A stretch of DNA of 64,000 nucleotides from Bin55 sp965220235 (lineage in GTDB: Bacteria > Pseudomonadota > Gammaproteobacteria > Pseudomonadales > Azotimanducaceae), in the NCBI GenBank assembly GCA_965220235.1, contig OZ244815.1, forward strand, positions 1,612,001 to 1,676,000, given 5' to 3'. Below the pieces are notes generated by a model, which saw only the letters and a list, made by a program, of their open reading frames with translations, did no database searches and was not told the origin of the DNA. Shown piece after piece: positions 1 through 8,280 of the stretch (position 1 is its first letter; the number at the start of each line of letters is the position of its first letter). The translations under genes and the position numbers were made by a program.

Positions 1-298
1 TCTTGAAAATCGCGGCGCAAAGTGGACTGATTTCGACGAGTAGTGGCGTATAGTGGCAACCGCGTGCTTCGATATCGATATCGCCGTATGTATCGAGTAG
101 GAATGAAACGATATTCAGACGACCGCGATACGATGCTTCCCACAGCATGGTTCTTCCATGCGAACCAATCCGCGTACGCCAATCAGGTCGTAATGCGAGA
201 ACCTCTTTGAGTGTTTGAAGGTCGCCACGGGAGGCTGCAGCAACGCCGATTTTTAGGAAGTCGCTAGCCTTGCCCGTGAGTATGGATCTTTCGTTCAA
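1..298 (-). CDS. Ankyrin-repeat protein, N-terminal part (cut by window edge)
   Basis: Translating the minus strand gives an open frame running off the left edge. It contains ankyrin-like helix pairs, for example AAASRGDLQTLKEVLALRPD followed by GRTMLWEASYRGRLNIVSFL, the usual helix-turn-helix spacing of about 33 residues. Ankyrin repeats bind other proteins; no enzymatic domain is visible. The frame is open upstream to a stop near 390, but the only ATG/GTG/TTG codon in it is the TTG at 298-296, so that start is tentative. A second, much larger ankyrin gene lies at 32574-34193 in the same window. Confidence 0.6.
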   Translation of the reverse strand, partial: MNERSILTGKASDFLKIGVAAASRGDLQTLKEVLALRPDWRTRIGSHGRTMLWEASYRGRLNIVSFLLDTYGDIDIEARGCHYTPLLVEISPLCAAIFK

Positions 299-462
299 AT
301 TGTGCTGGCTCTTTCTGCGTGATGTCGCGAAGAACGTTCCCCTTTTTATAATTTTCCCATGCGGTTCATCAACCGTATTCTCCTTTTCTAGGCATTAGTC
401 GTGACGTATGGGAATGTTCCTGCATGTCTCGCGGTCTACATCGTTGATAGTTAAAGGTCTAA

Positions 463-1080
463 ATGGGATTCTTTAAGAAAATCCTCGAAAAGCCCTGGCT
501 GCCGCCGGAGGGCAATGTCGTTGACCTTCACACAAGCTACTTCACGTCCTCGAATCGCAAAGTAGCGTTAGTTCTGTTCCTGTGCGTCGTAGGCGTACTC
601 TTTTTCTTACTGTTCTCCGCCTATCACATGCGGAAAGCGTTTTCGACGGACTGGGTTTCGACGCCTGAACCTTGGTTAATCTGGTTCAACACATTGGTGT
701 TGTTTGTTGTAAGCGGAGCATTCGAGTGGGCACGAGCTGCGTTGCCCAAAGAGCAGATTGAAGCCGTTCGATTGCGATTCATTGCGGCAGGCATCCTTAC
801 CTTCGTATTCCTAGTGTTGCAGTTAGTTGCCTGGCAGCAACTCTACGACCTCGGATATACAGCACAGAGCAACCCTGCAAATGCCTTCTTCTACACGATT
901 ACGGGAATTCACGGAGTTCATCTACTAGGTGGGTTGATTGCATGGTATCGTGCGATCCGATACATCAAGACCGAAAGCTCGTTCACCCGGATGAAGAACG
1001 CAATAGATCAGTGCGCACTATATTGGCACTTTCTATTATTTGTTTGGGTTGCGATGGTAGGTTTGTTTATTACCTCTTAA
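463..1080 (+). CDS. Heme-copper oxidase subunit III-like (COX3 family) membrane protein
   Basis: A 205-residue integral membrane protein of the cytochrome c/quinol oxidase subunit III family. It has about five membrane segments and the family signature GIHGVHLLGG near residues 149-158; the second segment is followed by FEWAR, where COX3 proteins carry a conserved acidic residue. Subunit III stabilises the catalytic core and is not itself redox active. No subunit I or II gene is visible: the upstream gene is on the other strand, so this gene opens its own transcription unit and runs into the copper ATPase 3 bases downstream. NorE, a short COX3 relative tied to NO reductase, is an alternative, but no nor genes are present. 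Link to copper supply for an oxidase is inference. Confidence 0.8.
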   Translation: MGFFKKILEKPWLPPEGNVVDLHTSYFTSSNRKVALVLFLCVVGVLFFLLFSAYHMRKAFSTDWVSTPEPWLIWFNTLVLFVVSGAFEWARAALPKEQIEAVRLRFIAAGILTFVFLVLQLVAWQQLYDLGYTAQSNPANAFFYTITGIHGVHLLGGLIAWYRAIRYIKTESSFTRMKNAIDQCALYWHFLLFVWVAMVGLFITS

Positions 1081-1083
1081 CGA

Positions 1084-3480
1084 ATGGTCGCTACGGCCAC
1101 GGCGCGGAAGCGCATTTCTATCGATATTGAAGGCATGACGTGCGGTGCTTGCGTCGCACGTCTCGAGCGTGCATTCAACCGAGCCGATGGAATTGAAAAA
1201 GCCAACGTCAATCTACCGCTGGAAAAAGCCACCCTAGTCGTAGACCCTACGATCATCGCGTTTGATGATCTGAGATCAATCGTTGAACGCACCGGATTCG
1301 ACGTAGGCACTCAATCTCGGATGTACTTTATCGATGGTATGACTGAACCAGGTCATGTGTCGTTAGTCGAGGAAGTACTGTTCAACGTTCCTGGTGTACT
1401 CTCAGTAGACGCGAACTACGCCGAAGAGCGCGTGCGAGTGACCTTTGTTGCGCGCAGTTTAGCCGATTCCGCATTGGTTGATGCGATCTCTAACGCAGGG
1501 TTTGTATTACAGATTCCCTCCGAGAATGCATCGATTTCGCGGGACACTGAACGCAGGGACGACCGCGAGCGACTATTACTTTTCATCGCTTGCGCAGTTT
1601 GTGTTCCGTTTCTGGTGCAGATGTTTGCGCAGTTTTTTGGATGGGACGACATCCACATGATGCCAGCTGCTGAGGTCGTGCTCGCGAGCATCCTGCAGAT
1701 CTTTGTCGGTGCGCGTTTCTATCGAGCGGCTTACAACGCGTTACGGGGCCGTAGTGCCAATATGGATGTCCTTGTAGTCCTCGGAACCACCGCTGCGTAC
1801 CTGTATAGCTGGTACCTCATGCTGCAGCTTGGTGAAGCTGCTGAAGGCGAAATGTACTTCGAAGCTGCCGCGTTAATTCTGACGTTCATTCTTCTCGGCA
1901 AACGCTTAGAGTCACGCGCGAAGCGTGCGACGATGGCAGCCGTTCGTGAACTCATGGATTTACGTCCGCGGACTGCGAGATTACGAGACGAGGACGGACA
2001 ATGGCGCGAACAACCAGTTGGCGCTCTTGAGCTTGGCAGCGTATTCGAGGTACGACCAGGAGATCGAATCCCAGCAGACGGCCTCATCATGGAGGGGACG
2101 ACCACGATCGATGAAGCTTTGTTAACGGGTGAGAGCACCGCGGTCGCGAAGACTGTCGGAGACATGGTCTTCGAAGGTTCGATTAACGTGGACGGCCGAG
2201 TTGAAGTTGAAACAACCGCTTTAGGTGAAGACGGCACTTTACATCAAATCGTGGAAGCCATTGAAAACGCACAGACTGGCAAGATCGCGGTCCAGCGACT
2301 CGTAGACCGAGTCTCTGCCATATTCGTACCGGTAGTGATCGGTATCGCAGTTATCGTGTTCGCTGCATGGTGGTTCGTCGGTAGTGACCTTGAAACATCG
2401 CTGATCAATGCGGTTTCGGTGCTTGTAATCGCTTGCCCGTGTGCATTGGGATTGGCAACGCCAACTGCGATCATCACCGGTACGGGTGCCGCGGCTCGCG
2501 CTGGCATCTTGTATAAAGACATTCAATGCGTTGAAGAAGCGCAACGCATTTCGGTGATCGCATTCGATAAGACAGGAACGCTGACGACTGCATCGCCGAC
2601 ATTAGGCGATGTCTCCATTTTGTGTTCGATAGGCGAATCGCGCGCCATTCAACTTGCAGCTTCAATCCAAGCAAGCAGCACACATCCGATTGCGGACGCA
2701 TTCACAACCGCAGCGCGATCACGCGACATTGAACTGGAGGCGACGACAGATTTTCTAAATCATGTCGCGGAAGGTGTTGAAGGTCGACTCGAAGGGATTC
2801 GGTATTTCGTAGGTAACGTTCGTTTCGCTGAGAGAATGGGAGTCTCTGTACTCGGGTCGCACTCTCCAGATGAAGTGCTGTTGTTCAATGAGTCGAAATT
2901 ACTCGCGACCTTTGAAATCGAAGATACGTTGCGACCAGAAGCACATTCTGCAGTGAACATGCTCCGCGATCTCGGTGTGCGTAGTTGTATGTTGTCAGGT
3001 GATAGTGCTGCGAAAGCTCAAGAGGTCGCAAAGCGCTTAGGTATTTCCGATTTTCTTGCCGAGTTAACACCGGAGGACAAGGTAAGCGCTGTCGAACGAA
3101 TGAGCGAAGCAGATGAAGTCGTAGCCATGGTAGGCGACGGCATTAACGATGCTCCTGCTCTCGCACGCGCGAACGTGGGCATCGCAATGAGTTCGGGAAC
3201 CGATGTTTCGTTGGAAGTTGCTCCGATTACGCTGATGCGAAATGACTTAAGTTTGGTAGGCTCTGCAATTCAAGCTAGTCGGGCCACATTTCGCAAGATC
3301 AAGCAAAACCTATTTTGGGCGTTCATCTATAACGTCGTTATGTTGCCACTGGCAGCGCTGGGAATTCTGACACCAACGATCGCCGGTGCCGCAATGGCGT
3401 TGTCGAGCGTGAGTGTTGTGTGTAATTCCCTTTGGTTACGTGCGTGGAAACCTGAGGCGAGTCATGAATCAAGTCATTGA
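1084..3480 (+). CDS. copA: Copper-exporting P1B-type ATPase
   Basis: A 798-residue Cu(+)-translocating P1B-ATPase of the inner membrane. In order: a heavy-metal-associated domain with GMTCGAC (17-23), a second HMA fold whose metal site is GMTEPGH (85-91) and lacks both cysteines, membrane helices, the actuator loop TGES (348-351), the metal-binding membrane motif CPC (451-453), the phosphorylation site DKTGT (495-499), the nucleotide-domain HP motif (STHPIADAF) and GDGINDAP near the end. CPC plus an N-terminal CxxC fits copper or silver. It lies 3 bases after the COX3-like gene and overlaps the CopZ-like gene, so the three form one operon, perhaps serving oxidase copper loading (FixI/CtpA-like) rather than simple detoxification. 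The degenerate second HMA is odd. Confidence 0.95.
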   Translation: MVATATARKRISIDIEGMTCGACVARLERAFNRADGIEKANVNLPLEKATLVVDPTIIAFDDLRSIVERTGFDVGTQSRMYFIDGMTEPGHVSLVEEVLFNVPGVLSVDANYAEERVRVTFVARSLADSALVDAISNAGFVLQIPSENASISRDTERRDDRERLLLFIACAVCVPFLVQMFAQFFGWDDIHMMPAAEVVLASILQIFVGARFYRAAYNALRGRSANMDVLVVLGTTAAYLYSWYLMLQLGEAAEGEMYFEAAALILTFILLGKRLESRAKRATMAAVRELMDLRPRTARLRDEDGQWREQPVGALELGSVFEVRPGDRIPADGLIMEGTTTIDEALLTGESTAVAKTVGDMVFEGSINVDGRVEVETTALGEDGTLHQIVEAIENAQTGKIAVQRLVDRVSAIFVPVVIGIAVIVFAAWWFVGSDLETSLINAVSVLVIACPCALGLATPTAIITGTGAAARAGILYKDIQCVEEAQRISVIAFDKTGTLTTASPTLGDVSILCSIGESRAIQLAASIQASSTHPIADAFTTAARSRDIELEATTDFLNHVAEGVEGRLEGIRYFVGNVRFAERMGVSVLGSHSPDEVLLFNESKLLATFEIEDTLRPEAHSAVNMLRDLGVRSCMLSGDSAAKAQEVAKRLGISDFLAELTPEDKVSAVERMSEADEVVAMVGDGINDAPALARANVGIAMSSGTDVSLEVAPITLMRNDLSLVGSAIQASRATFRKIKQNLFWAFIYNVVMLPLAALGILTPTIAGAAMALSSVSVVCNSLWLRAWKPEASHESSH

Positions 3481-3679
3481 TATTGGCGTGGATGGTATGC
3501 ACTGCGATGCATGTGTACAAAGCGTCGAGAACGTCGTTGGAAGACTGTCGGGCGTCGAAAGCGTAAGCGTTGATCTGGATAACGCATTAGCCACCATCAC
3601 TTACGACGACGAGTGTGTCTCGATTGCTGATCTCAACGAGGCGATTGAGGACGCGGGTTTCGACGTCGCGCTTGCCTAG
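3464..3679 (+). CDS. copZ: CopZ-like heavy-metal-associated domain protein
   Basis: A 71-residue free-standing HMA domain with the metal site GMHCDAC (residues 11-17) and the family's beta-alpha-beta pattern ending in EDAGFDVA. Such proteins shuttle Cu(+) to P1B-ATPases in the cytoplasm. A longer reading of the frame from 3413 would lie wholly inside the ATPase gene, so I chose the ATG at 3464, which overlaps the last 17 bases of the ATPase and suggests translational coupling. It may supply the metal-binding function missing from the ATPase's second HMA domain (inference). Confidence 0.85.
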   Translation: MNQVIDIGVDGMHCDACVQSVENVVGRLSGVESVSVDLDNALATITYDDECVSIADLNEAIEDAGFDVALA

Positions 3680-3897
3680 CTAGTCGAGCCGTGGCGAGCG
3701 CACCAGCCACGCCAGAAAATATCCGCGTGCGCCAATCCCATCATGAACCACATTAAGTTGTGCGCGGTGAGATTTACGCCAAAAAGATTAACGTGAATAT
3801 GTGGTTCTTTCAACGCGATGACACCCATCACGATGAATGCAATCGGCCAGATATACGGATACACCTTGCCGAATGCGAGAACAATTTTCTCAAGCAT
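3676..3897 (-). CDS. Small two-helix membrane protein
   Basis: A 73-residue protein with two hydrophobic stretches (about residues 12-28 and 43-57) and the motif GLAHADIFWRGWCARHG near the C-terminus. I do not recognise the family. Its stop codon overlaps the stop of the CopZ-like gene on the opposite strand, in the palindrome CTAGCTAG. That tight convergence, and the copper/oxidase neighbours, make it worth noting, but function is unknown. Composition looks protein-like rather than a shadow frame. Confidence 0.65.
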   Translation of the reverse strand: MLEKIVLAFGKVYPYIWPIAFIVMGVIALKEPHIHVNLFGVNLTAHNLMWFMMGLAHADIFWRGWCARHGSTS

Positions 3898-3931
3898 TTT
3901 GCGACTGAAAGAGTTGAGTTAGAGAGACGTT

Positions 3932-4558
3932 TTAACGATACGTGATGGCTTCAAAAGCGTTGTTCTGCAACGCTTCAACTAGGTCCTGCATCGAGCGAAT
4001 TTGGTCGCTGAATTGAGTGGCGCATCGTCCTATATGGCTGACAATGTGAGCGTCACTCCCGGCGATTCCTGCATATCCCTGCTCAGAAGCTAGCGTACAT
4101 GCGATCTCGTCCTCGTTATTTCGACTGCCACCGTTGTAGATCTCGACGATCTTTACACCTTCGGGTATTCCGAACTCCTCAAGATGTGCGGCCATACCTA
4201 CGCGAGGTCGACCCGGATGGCAAGGTACTGGAACAGCGTGGTGTTTTTCACACTCCTCAATGACCTTGGCGAGTGGCAAGCTGATACTCGCGAAGTCAAA
4301 TGCATTGACTAGCTCAGGCGTTACACCAAAAACGAGGACATGGCCATACTCGGTCTCGACTTCGCTTCCTTTGAGTATGAGCAAACCATATTCTTCGCCG
4401 AGTGTTGAGTAGTCGGACTCGTCATCAAATTGACGGTGCTCCGTGAGGACAAATCCGTCCAGCGGTAGCTCGCGAGTTCGAATCCACTTGCAATAGTTCT
4501 CGACTTTAGCGCGACCATCGTCCGACTTAATGGAGTGGGCGTGGAGATCGATGATCAT
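3932..4558 (-). CDS. PHP-domain metal-dependent phosphoesterase
   Basis: A 208-residue PHP-fold protein. The N-terminal metal-binding motif DLHAHS (4-9) and the following TEHRQ around residue 40 match the PHP pattern (HxH and a later EH), with later histidines in PCHPGRPR and SDAHIVSHIG completing a likely trinuclear metal site. PHP proteins hydrolyse phosphoester bonds in nucleotides or nucleic acids; the substrate cannot be read from sequence. The ATG follows the TAG of coaE with no gap, so it is the second gene of a coaE operon. Confidence 0.85.
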   Translation of the reverse strand: MIIDLHAHSIKSDDGRAKVENYCKWIRTRELPLDGFVLTEHRQFDDESDYSTLGEEYGLLILKGSEVETEYGHVLVFGVTPELVNAFDFASISLPLAKVIEECEKHHAVPVPCHPGRPRVGMAAHLEEFGIPEGVKIVEIYNGGSRNNEDEIACTLASEQGYAGIAGSDAHIVSHIGRCATQFSDQIRSMQDLVEALQNNAFEAITYR

Positions 4559-5167
4559 CTATGCTGCGCTCCGTGCTTCAATATCTTTGAATTTGCGGTC
4601 AAGCTCCGCCAAAAGATCGTCTTCCGTTCCTGAATTGTCGAACACGACATCTGCTGCTGCGATTCGTGCTTCGTTTGAAAGCTGCGCGTCAATTCGGCTC
4701 TGTACGGCAGAACGATCGACGCCGTCCCGCTTCATTGTTCGCGTAATTGCGGTTTCAACATCGACAACTGCGACCCATACCTCGTCAACGAAGTCGTGCC
4801 AGCCTGCTTCGAGCAACACCGCTGCTTCCAGTACGATGGTTCGATTTGGTTCTCGTCGTTTGACGTTCTCGATTTCCACTCGCGCCATTTCTTTGATGGC
4901 CGGCCAAACGATGTCGGTCAAACGTTTGAGAGATGACCCCTCTGCAAAGACCTTCGAACCGAGGACCTTTCGATCGATTGAACCGTCCTCCGCTACGACA
5001 TCTTGACCGAACTCGCTGACGACCGAGTCAAAACAAGCGGTGCCCGGTTCGTATGCCCGATGCCCTAACAAGTCGGCGTCGATCACGTACGCACCACGTT
5101 CCTGCGCATACGTACTCAACGTGGATTTTCCGGATGCGATTCCGCCGGTCAAGCCGATGACGGTCAA
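4559..5167 (-). CDS. coaE: Dephospho-CoA kinase
   Basis: Last step of coenzyme A synthesis: ATP phosphorylates the 3'-hydroxyl of dephospho-CoA. The protein starts MTVIGLTGG with the P-loop GGIASGKST, then has the CoaE signature DADLLGH and VLEAAVLLEAGW. I chose the TTG at 5167 rather than an upstream start at 5347, because the extra 60 residues show no family similarity and the resulting 202 residues match the usual length. A GAGAG stretch sits a few bases before the TTG. The gene abuts the PHP gene downstream. Confidence 0.93.
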   Translation of the reverse strand: MTVIGLTGGIASGKSTLSTYAQERGAYVIDADLLGHRAYEPGTACFDSVVSEFGQDVVAEDGSIDRKVLGSKVFAEGSSLKRLTDIVWPAIKEMARVEIENVKRREPNRTIVLEAAVLLEAGWHDFVDEVWVAVVDVETAITRTMKRDGVDRSAVQSRIDAQLSNEARIAAADVVFDNSGTEDDLLAELDRKFKDIEARSAA

Positions 5168-5402
5168 GGTGCGCTCTCGAAATACGGGTGGAGAATGATA
5201 GATACATGGGGAATCGGCAACTGCAGATACTTGAGGAATGGAACGCCTTTGATCGGCACGATGTAGCGTAGTACGGTGTGAAACACCCGCCAATAAAATA
5301 GAACTTCCATGCTGAACCCTATCGGCGACCATCGCTCCCTTAACCACTGATCCTAAAGAAGCGACGGTTCATTTCATACAGCCGGACGGCAAATCGATAC
5401 CC

Positions 5403-5687
5403 GTGACGGATCGAGTAGGGCGTTCGGTTATGGATTTCGCAGTAGACCACGGAATTGCAGGCATCCTTTCGCAATGCGGCGGCGCATGCATCTGCACCAT
5501 GTGTCATTGTTATGTCGAGGAGAGCTGGTTCGATCGCATTGGACCGGTCTCGTATGACGAGAAGGAAATGCTTGAGTTCGTACCTGAACGCCGTACGACG
5601 AGTCGTCTGGCATGTCAGGTCATTGTCACACCTTTATTAGATGGGTTGACCATCCATATTGAATCAGAAGCAGGAAGTACATCATGA
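5403..5687 (+). CDS. [2Fe-2S] ferredoxin (adrenodoxin/putidaredoxin type)
   Basis: An electron-transfer [2Fe-2S] ferredoxin. The cluster ligands are visible in CGGACICTMC (C-x5-C-x2-C spacing) with a fourth cysteine in RLACQV; two extra cysteines lie in and next to the loop. The listed GTG start at 5403 is the first canonical codon in frame, but the translated sequence just upstream (VHFIQPDGKSIPV) is clearly the first beta-strand and turn of this fold, so the real protein begins earlier, between the in-frame stop near 5312 and 5370. No ATG, GTG or TTG exists there. The gene overlaps the SDR gene by ATGA, pointing to a coupled redox pair. Type VI ferredoxins usually serve P450s or ring oxygenases; none is adjacent. 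Confidence 0.88.
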   Translation: MTDRVGRSVMDFAVDHGIAGILSQCGGACICTMCHCYVEESWFDRIGPVSYDEKEMLEFVPERRTTSRLACQVIVTPLLDGLTIHIESEAGSTS

Positions 5688-6652
5688 AGGATTTCAAGGA
5701 CAAGATCGCGGTCGTAACAGGCGGTGGGACTGGAATGGGACGAGGACTCGTACTTCAGCTCGTTCAAGCGGGATGCCACGTTGCTACATGCGATGTGCTG
5801 ATGGACAACCTAAACGAAACCCTGCGATTAGCCAACGAGGTCGACCCGGACGTAAAAGTTACCGCACATACTTGTGATGTTGGAGTCGAAGACGACATCA
5901 AGCGTTTTGCAGAGGAAGTTCGAGAACAACACGACACTGACCACATTAATCTGCTCTTTAACAACGCAGGTATTGGCGGCGGTGGTGGATTCGTCAATGG
6001 TCCGCGAGATCAATGGGAACGCACCTTTGCCGTTTGTTGGTATGGAGTTTATTGGTCTGCGCGCGAGTTCATGCCGATGCTCGTCGCAAGTGACGAAGGG
6101 CACATGATTAACACGAGCAGCGTGAACGGATTCTGGGCAAGCCTTGGCGGTGGAATCTCTCACACAGCGTACTCCGCAGCGAAATTCGCGGTTAAAGGAT
6201 TTAGCGAGTCACTGATAACCGATTTACGTCTTAATGCGCCTCACGTAAAAGTGAGTGTTGTCATGCCTGGGCATATCGGTACGTCGATTGCGATTAATAG
6301 CGCTCGCATCCTCGGTAATGACATGGAACCGACGTTAAGTGATTCTGATCTTGAGCGGATCAAACAGACGTGGATAGACCAGGGATTACCGGTTCATAAC
6401 TTCACACCGGATCAAATTCGAGAACGATTGCGTGAACGCCGCAACGATTTCCGTGACAGAGCGCCAACTAGCGCAGATCAAGCGGCGACGATCATCTTGA
6501 ACGGTGTGCGTGAGGAGCGATGGCGAATTCTTGTCGGCGATGATGCACATCGCCTAGACGAAGCGGTACGTGAAGCGCCCGAAGAGGCTTACGAGCCTGA
6601 CTTTACTCAACGTCGACGACTACTCGGGAGTATTTCAGGCGACGATGATTGA
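5684..6652 (+). CDS. Short-chain dehydrogenase/reductase
   Basis: A 322-residue classical SDR: Rossmann motif TGGGTGMGRG (13-22), NNAG, a serine in the TSSVNG strand and the catalytic YSAAK. It should oxidise or reduce an alcohol/carbonyl with NAD(P)(H); the substrate is unknown. At about 320 residues it is longer than the usual 250, with a C-terminal charged extension after the core. The ATG overlaps the ferredoxin stop (ATGA), so the two are probably translated together. Confidence 0.9.
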   Translation: MKDFKDKIAVVTGGGTGMGRGLVLQLVQAGCHVATCDVLMDNLNETLRLANEVDPDVKVTAHTCDVGVEDDIKRFAEEVREQHDTDHINLLFNNAGIGGGGGFVNGPRDQWERTFAVCWYGVYWSAREFMPMLVASDEGHMINTSSVNGFWASLGGGISHTAYSAAKFAVKGFSESLITDLRLNAPHVKVSVVMPGHIGTSIAINSARILGNDMEPTLSDSDLERIKQTWIDQGLPVHNFTPDQIRERLRERRNDFRDRAPTSADQAATIILNGVREERWRILVGDDAHRLDEAVREAPEEAYEPDFTQRRRLLGSISGDDD

Positions 6653-6655
6653 TCG

Positions 6656-6687
6656 TACGTGAACGGTTTGAGTGATCGAGTCACGTA
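6656..6687. terminator. Inverted repeat between convergent genes
   Basis: TACGTGA (6656-6662) pairs with TCACGTA (6681-6687) across an 18-base loop, in the 50-bp gap between the SDR gene and the convergent SCP2-like gene. The position suits a bidirectional transcription stop, but there is no clear T-run, so the role is tentative. Confidence 0.35.
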
Positions 6688-6702
6688 TAGTTAGTGAAAC
6701 GC

Positions 6703-7041
6703 CTATTCGGGAATTCGGGTCGTAAGCGCAGGTTGGAATACCGCGAATAATCGGAATACCAGTGGAAGATAGCCGTTGGTCCAGATTTCGCGATCAAGGA
6801 ACGCAGTCATCAGGTCGTACTCACCAATGAGAATCTCGTAAAGACGACCCCAACTTACGCAGTGAATCGTCAACATATCGGGCTCGTCAGGTTCTGCATC
6901 ACATTTTGCGATGACGTTCTCTATGGGTGTGAACTGAAGTGCGACTGAATTGACCCTGAATAGAATTGGCGACGCGAATTCTTGCGCCACCTCGAGTCGC
7001 GTTTTCTTTCTAAGTAAGCGTATGAACTCGGTTTCGGTCAT
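6703..7041 (-). CDS. SCP2-like (sterol carrier) domain protein, putative
   Basis: A 112-residue protein. The C-terminal half (GRLYEILIGEYDLMTAFLD followed by a short glycine turn and a hydrophobic helix) resembles the SCP2 pattern in which a 'G..D.M.AF..G.....G' stretch closes a lipid-binding cavity. If right, it would bind acyl-CoA or other lipids in the cytoplasm, consistent with the neighbouring SDR, AcuI-like reductase and PhyH genes. Similarity is weak and read by eye; a hypothetical-protein label is the fallback. Confidence 0.5.
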   Translation of the reverse strand: MTETEFIRLLRKKTRLEVAQEFASPILFRVNSVALQFTPIENVIAKCDAEPDEPDMLTIHCVSWGRLYEILIGEYDLMTAFLDREIWTNGYLPLVFRLFAVFQPALTTRIPE

Positions 7042-7127
7042 TTCTGTTTCGCCTTTGGCATACCCTCATTTTGCGTCGCGACTAGCGACCCACTCTTTGC
7101 TTCACCTGCTAGATCGGTAAATACTTG

Positions 7128-8216
7128 ATGGAATTTCTCTTTGAGCTCGGATTATTCATTGCGAAGAGCTTTTGGATTGTCATTTGCATTGTGTTTGTAC
7201 TGATTGCGCTTGCTTCCATCCTTCCAAAACGGCGTCATCATCCAGATATTCCGGAAGGTCATCTAGTCGTACGGCATGTTAATGAAATGTACCGCGATTT
7301 GCAGCGTGGCATTGACATGGAAGCATTCGATCCTAAATCTGCACAACGCGCGCGGAAACTTGAGAGAAAGCAGCGTCAAGCGGAAGCGAAGGAACGTCAA
7401 CGGGAATTCAAGGCAGCTGCGAAAGTTAAGGTCGAAGGAGAAAAAGACACTTCGAAGCAGGACGATAAAAACCATGTATTCGTTTTGGACTTCAATGGCG
7501 AAGATATAGAAGCTGCGAAATCAGAGTTTCTCCGCAAGGAGATTACCGCCGTATTAGTCCGTACCAAACAACCAAGCGAGGTTGTCGTGCGCTTAAAAAG
7601 CGCTGGCGGGTATGTCCATAGTTACGGCTTTGCTGCTTCGCAGCTGCTACGGATTCGCGACGCAGGAATCAAGCTGACGGTCGCTGTAGACCAAATTGCT
7701 GCAAGCGGTGGTTACATGATGGCAGTGGTTGCTGATCAGATAATCGCGGCGCCGTTCGCAGTCGTGGGTTCGATTGGAGTAGCAGCCGAGCTACCGAATC
7801 TTCATAGGTTTCTCAAGAAATACGACATTGATTACGAAGTTCTGACCGCAGGGAAGCACAAGCGAACGCTGACGATTTTCGGCGAGAACACGGACGAACA
7901 TCGTGAGAAATTCATTGAGGAAATGGAAGAAACCCATGAACTCTTCCAGGAGTTTGTATCAAAATATCGAGAGACCGTTGATGTAGATTCCACCGCGACG
8001 GGTGAGACTTGGTACGGGTCTAAAGCGCTCGAACTCAATCTGGTCGATTCGATTCAAACGAGCGATCAGTACATTCAGAGCGCGTGCAATGACTCCGAGG
8101 TTTATGAAGTGCAGTGGGTCATGCCCGTAAAACCGCTAAACCAGCTGGCAGCGAGGTTGGCGGCATCAGTAACTGCACTTACGAGCTGGTTAAAAAACGG
8201 CATCCGATCGTTTTGA
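7128..8216 (+). CDS. sohB: SohB-like inner-membrane serine protease (peptidase S49)
   Basis: A membrane-anchored S49 protease. An N-terminal membrane segment (about residues 7-30) is followed by a highly charged K/R/E/Q-rich linker, an N-terminal SohB region and the S49 fold with the catalytic serine in AASGGYMMA and the catalytic lysine in GKHKRTL. SohB/SppA enzymes degrade signal peptides and membrane fragments. I chose the ATG at 7128 over the overlapping TTG at 7125. It stands alone between short intergenic regions. Confidence 0.92.
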   Translation: MEFLFELGLFIAKSFWIVICIVFVLIALASILPKRRHHPDIPEGHLVVRHVNEMYRDLQRGIDMEAFDPKSAQRARKLERKQRQAEAKERQREFKAAAKVKVEGEKDTSKQDDKNHVFVLDFNGEDIEAAKSEFLRKEITAVLVRTKQPSEVVVRLKSAGGYVHSYGFAASQLLRIRDAGIKLTVAVDQIAASGGYMMAVVADQIIAAPFAVVGSIGVAAELPNLHRFLKKYDIDYEVLTAGKHKRTLTIFGENTDEHREKFIEEMEETHELFQEFVSKYRETVDVDSTATGETWYGSKALELNLVDSIQTSDQYIQSACNDSEVYEVQWVMPVKPLNQLAARLAASVTALTSWLKNGIRSF

Positions 8217-8280
8217 TAACCCGCTTGGTAGATTTCACGCATATAGGGAATGAGAACGTCCTTAGGATAGGAGTGACACT

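Noticed and set aside
1731..2237. Long minus-strand frame inside the copper ATPase gene
   Set aside because: It overlaps a clear P-type ATPase on the other strand and its sequence is Ser/Arg/Pro-rich with no domain, typical of a shadow frame.
4530..5006. Plus-strand frame of 158 codons opposite coaE
   Set aside because: Low-complexity Ser/Ala/Thr composition and full overlap with the dephospho-CoA kinase gene.
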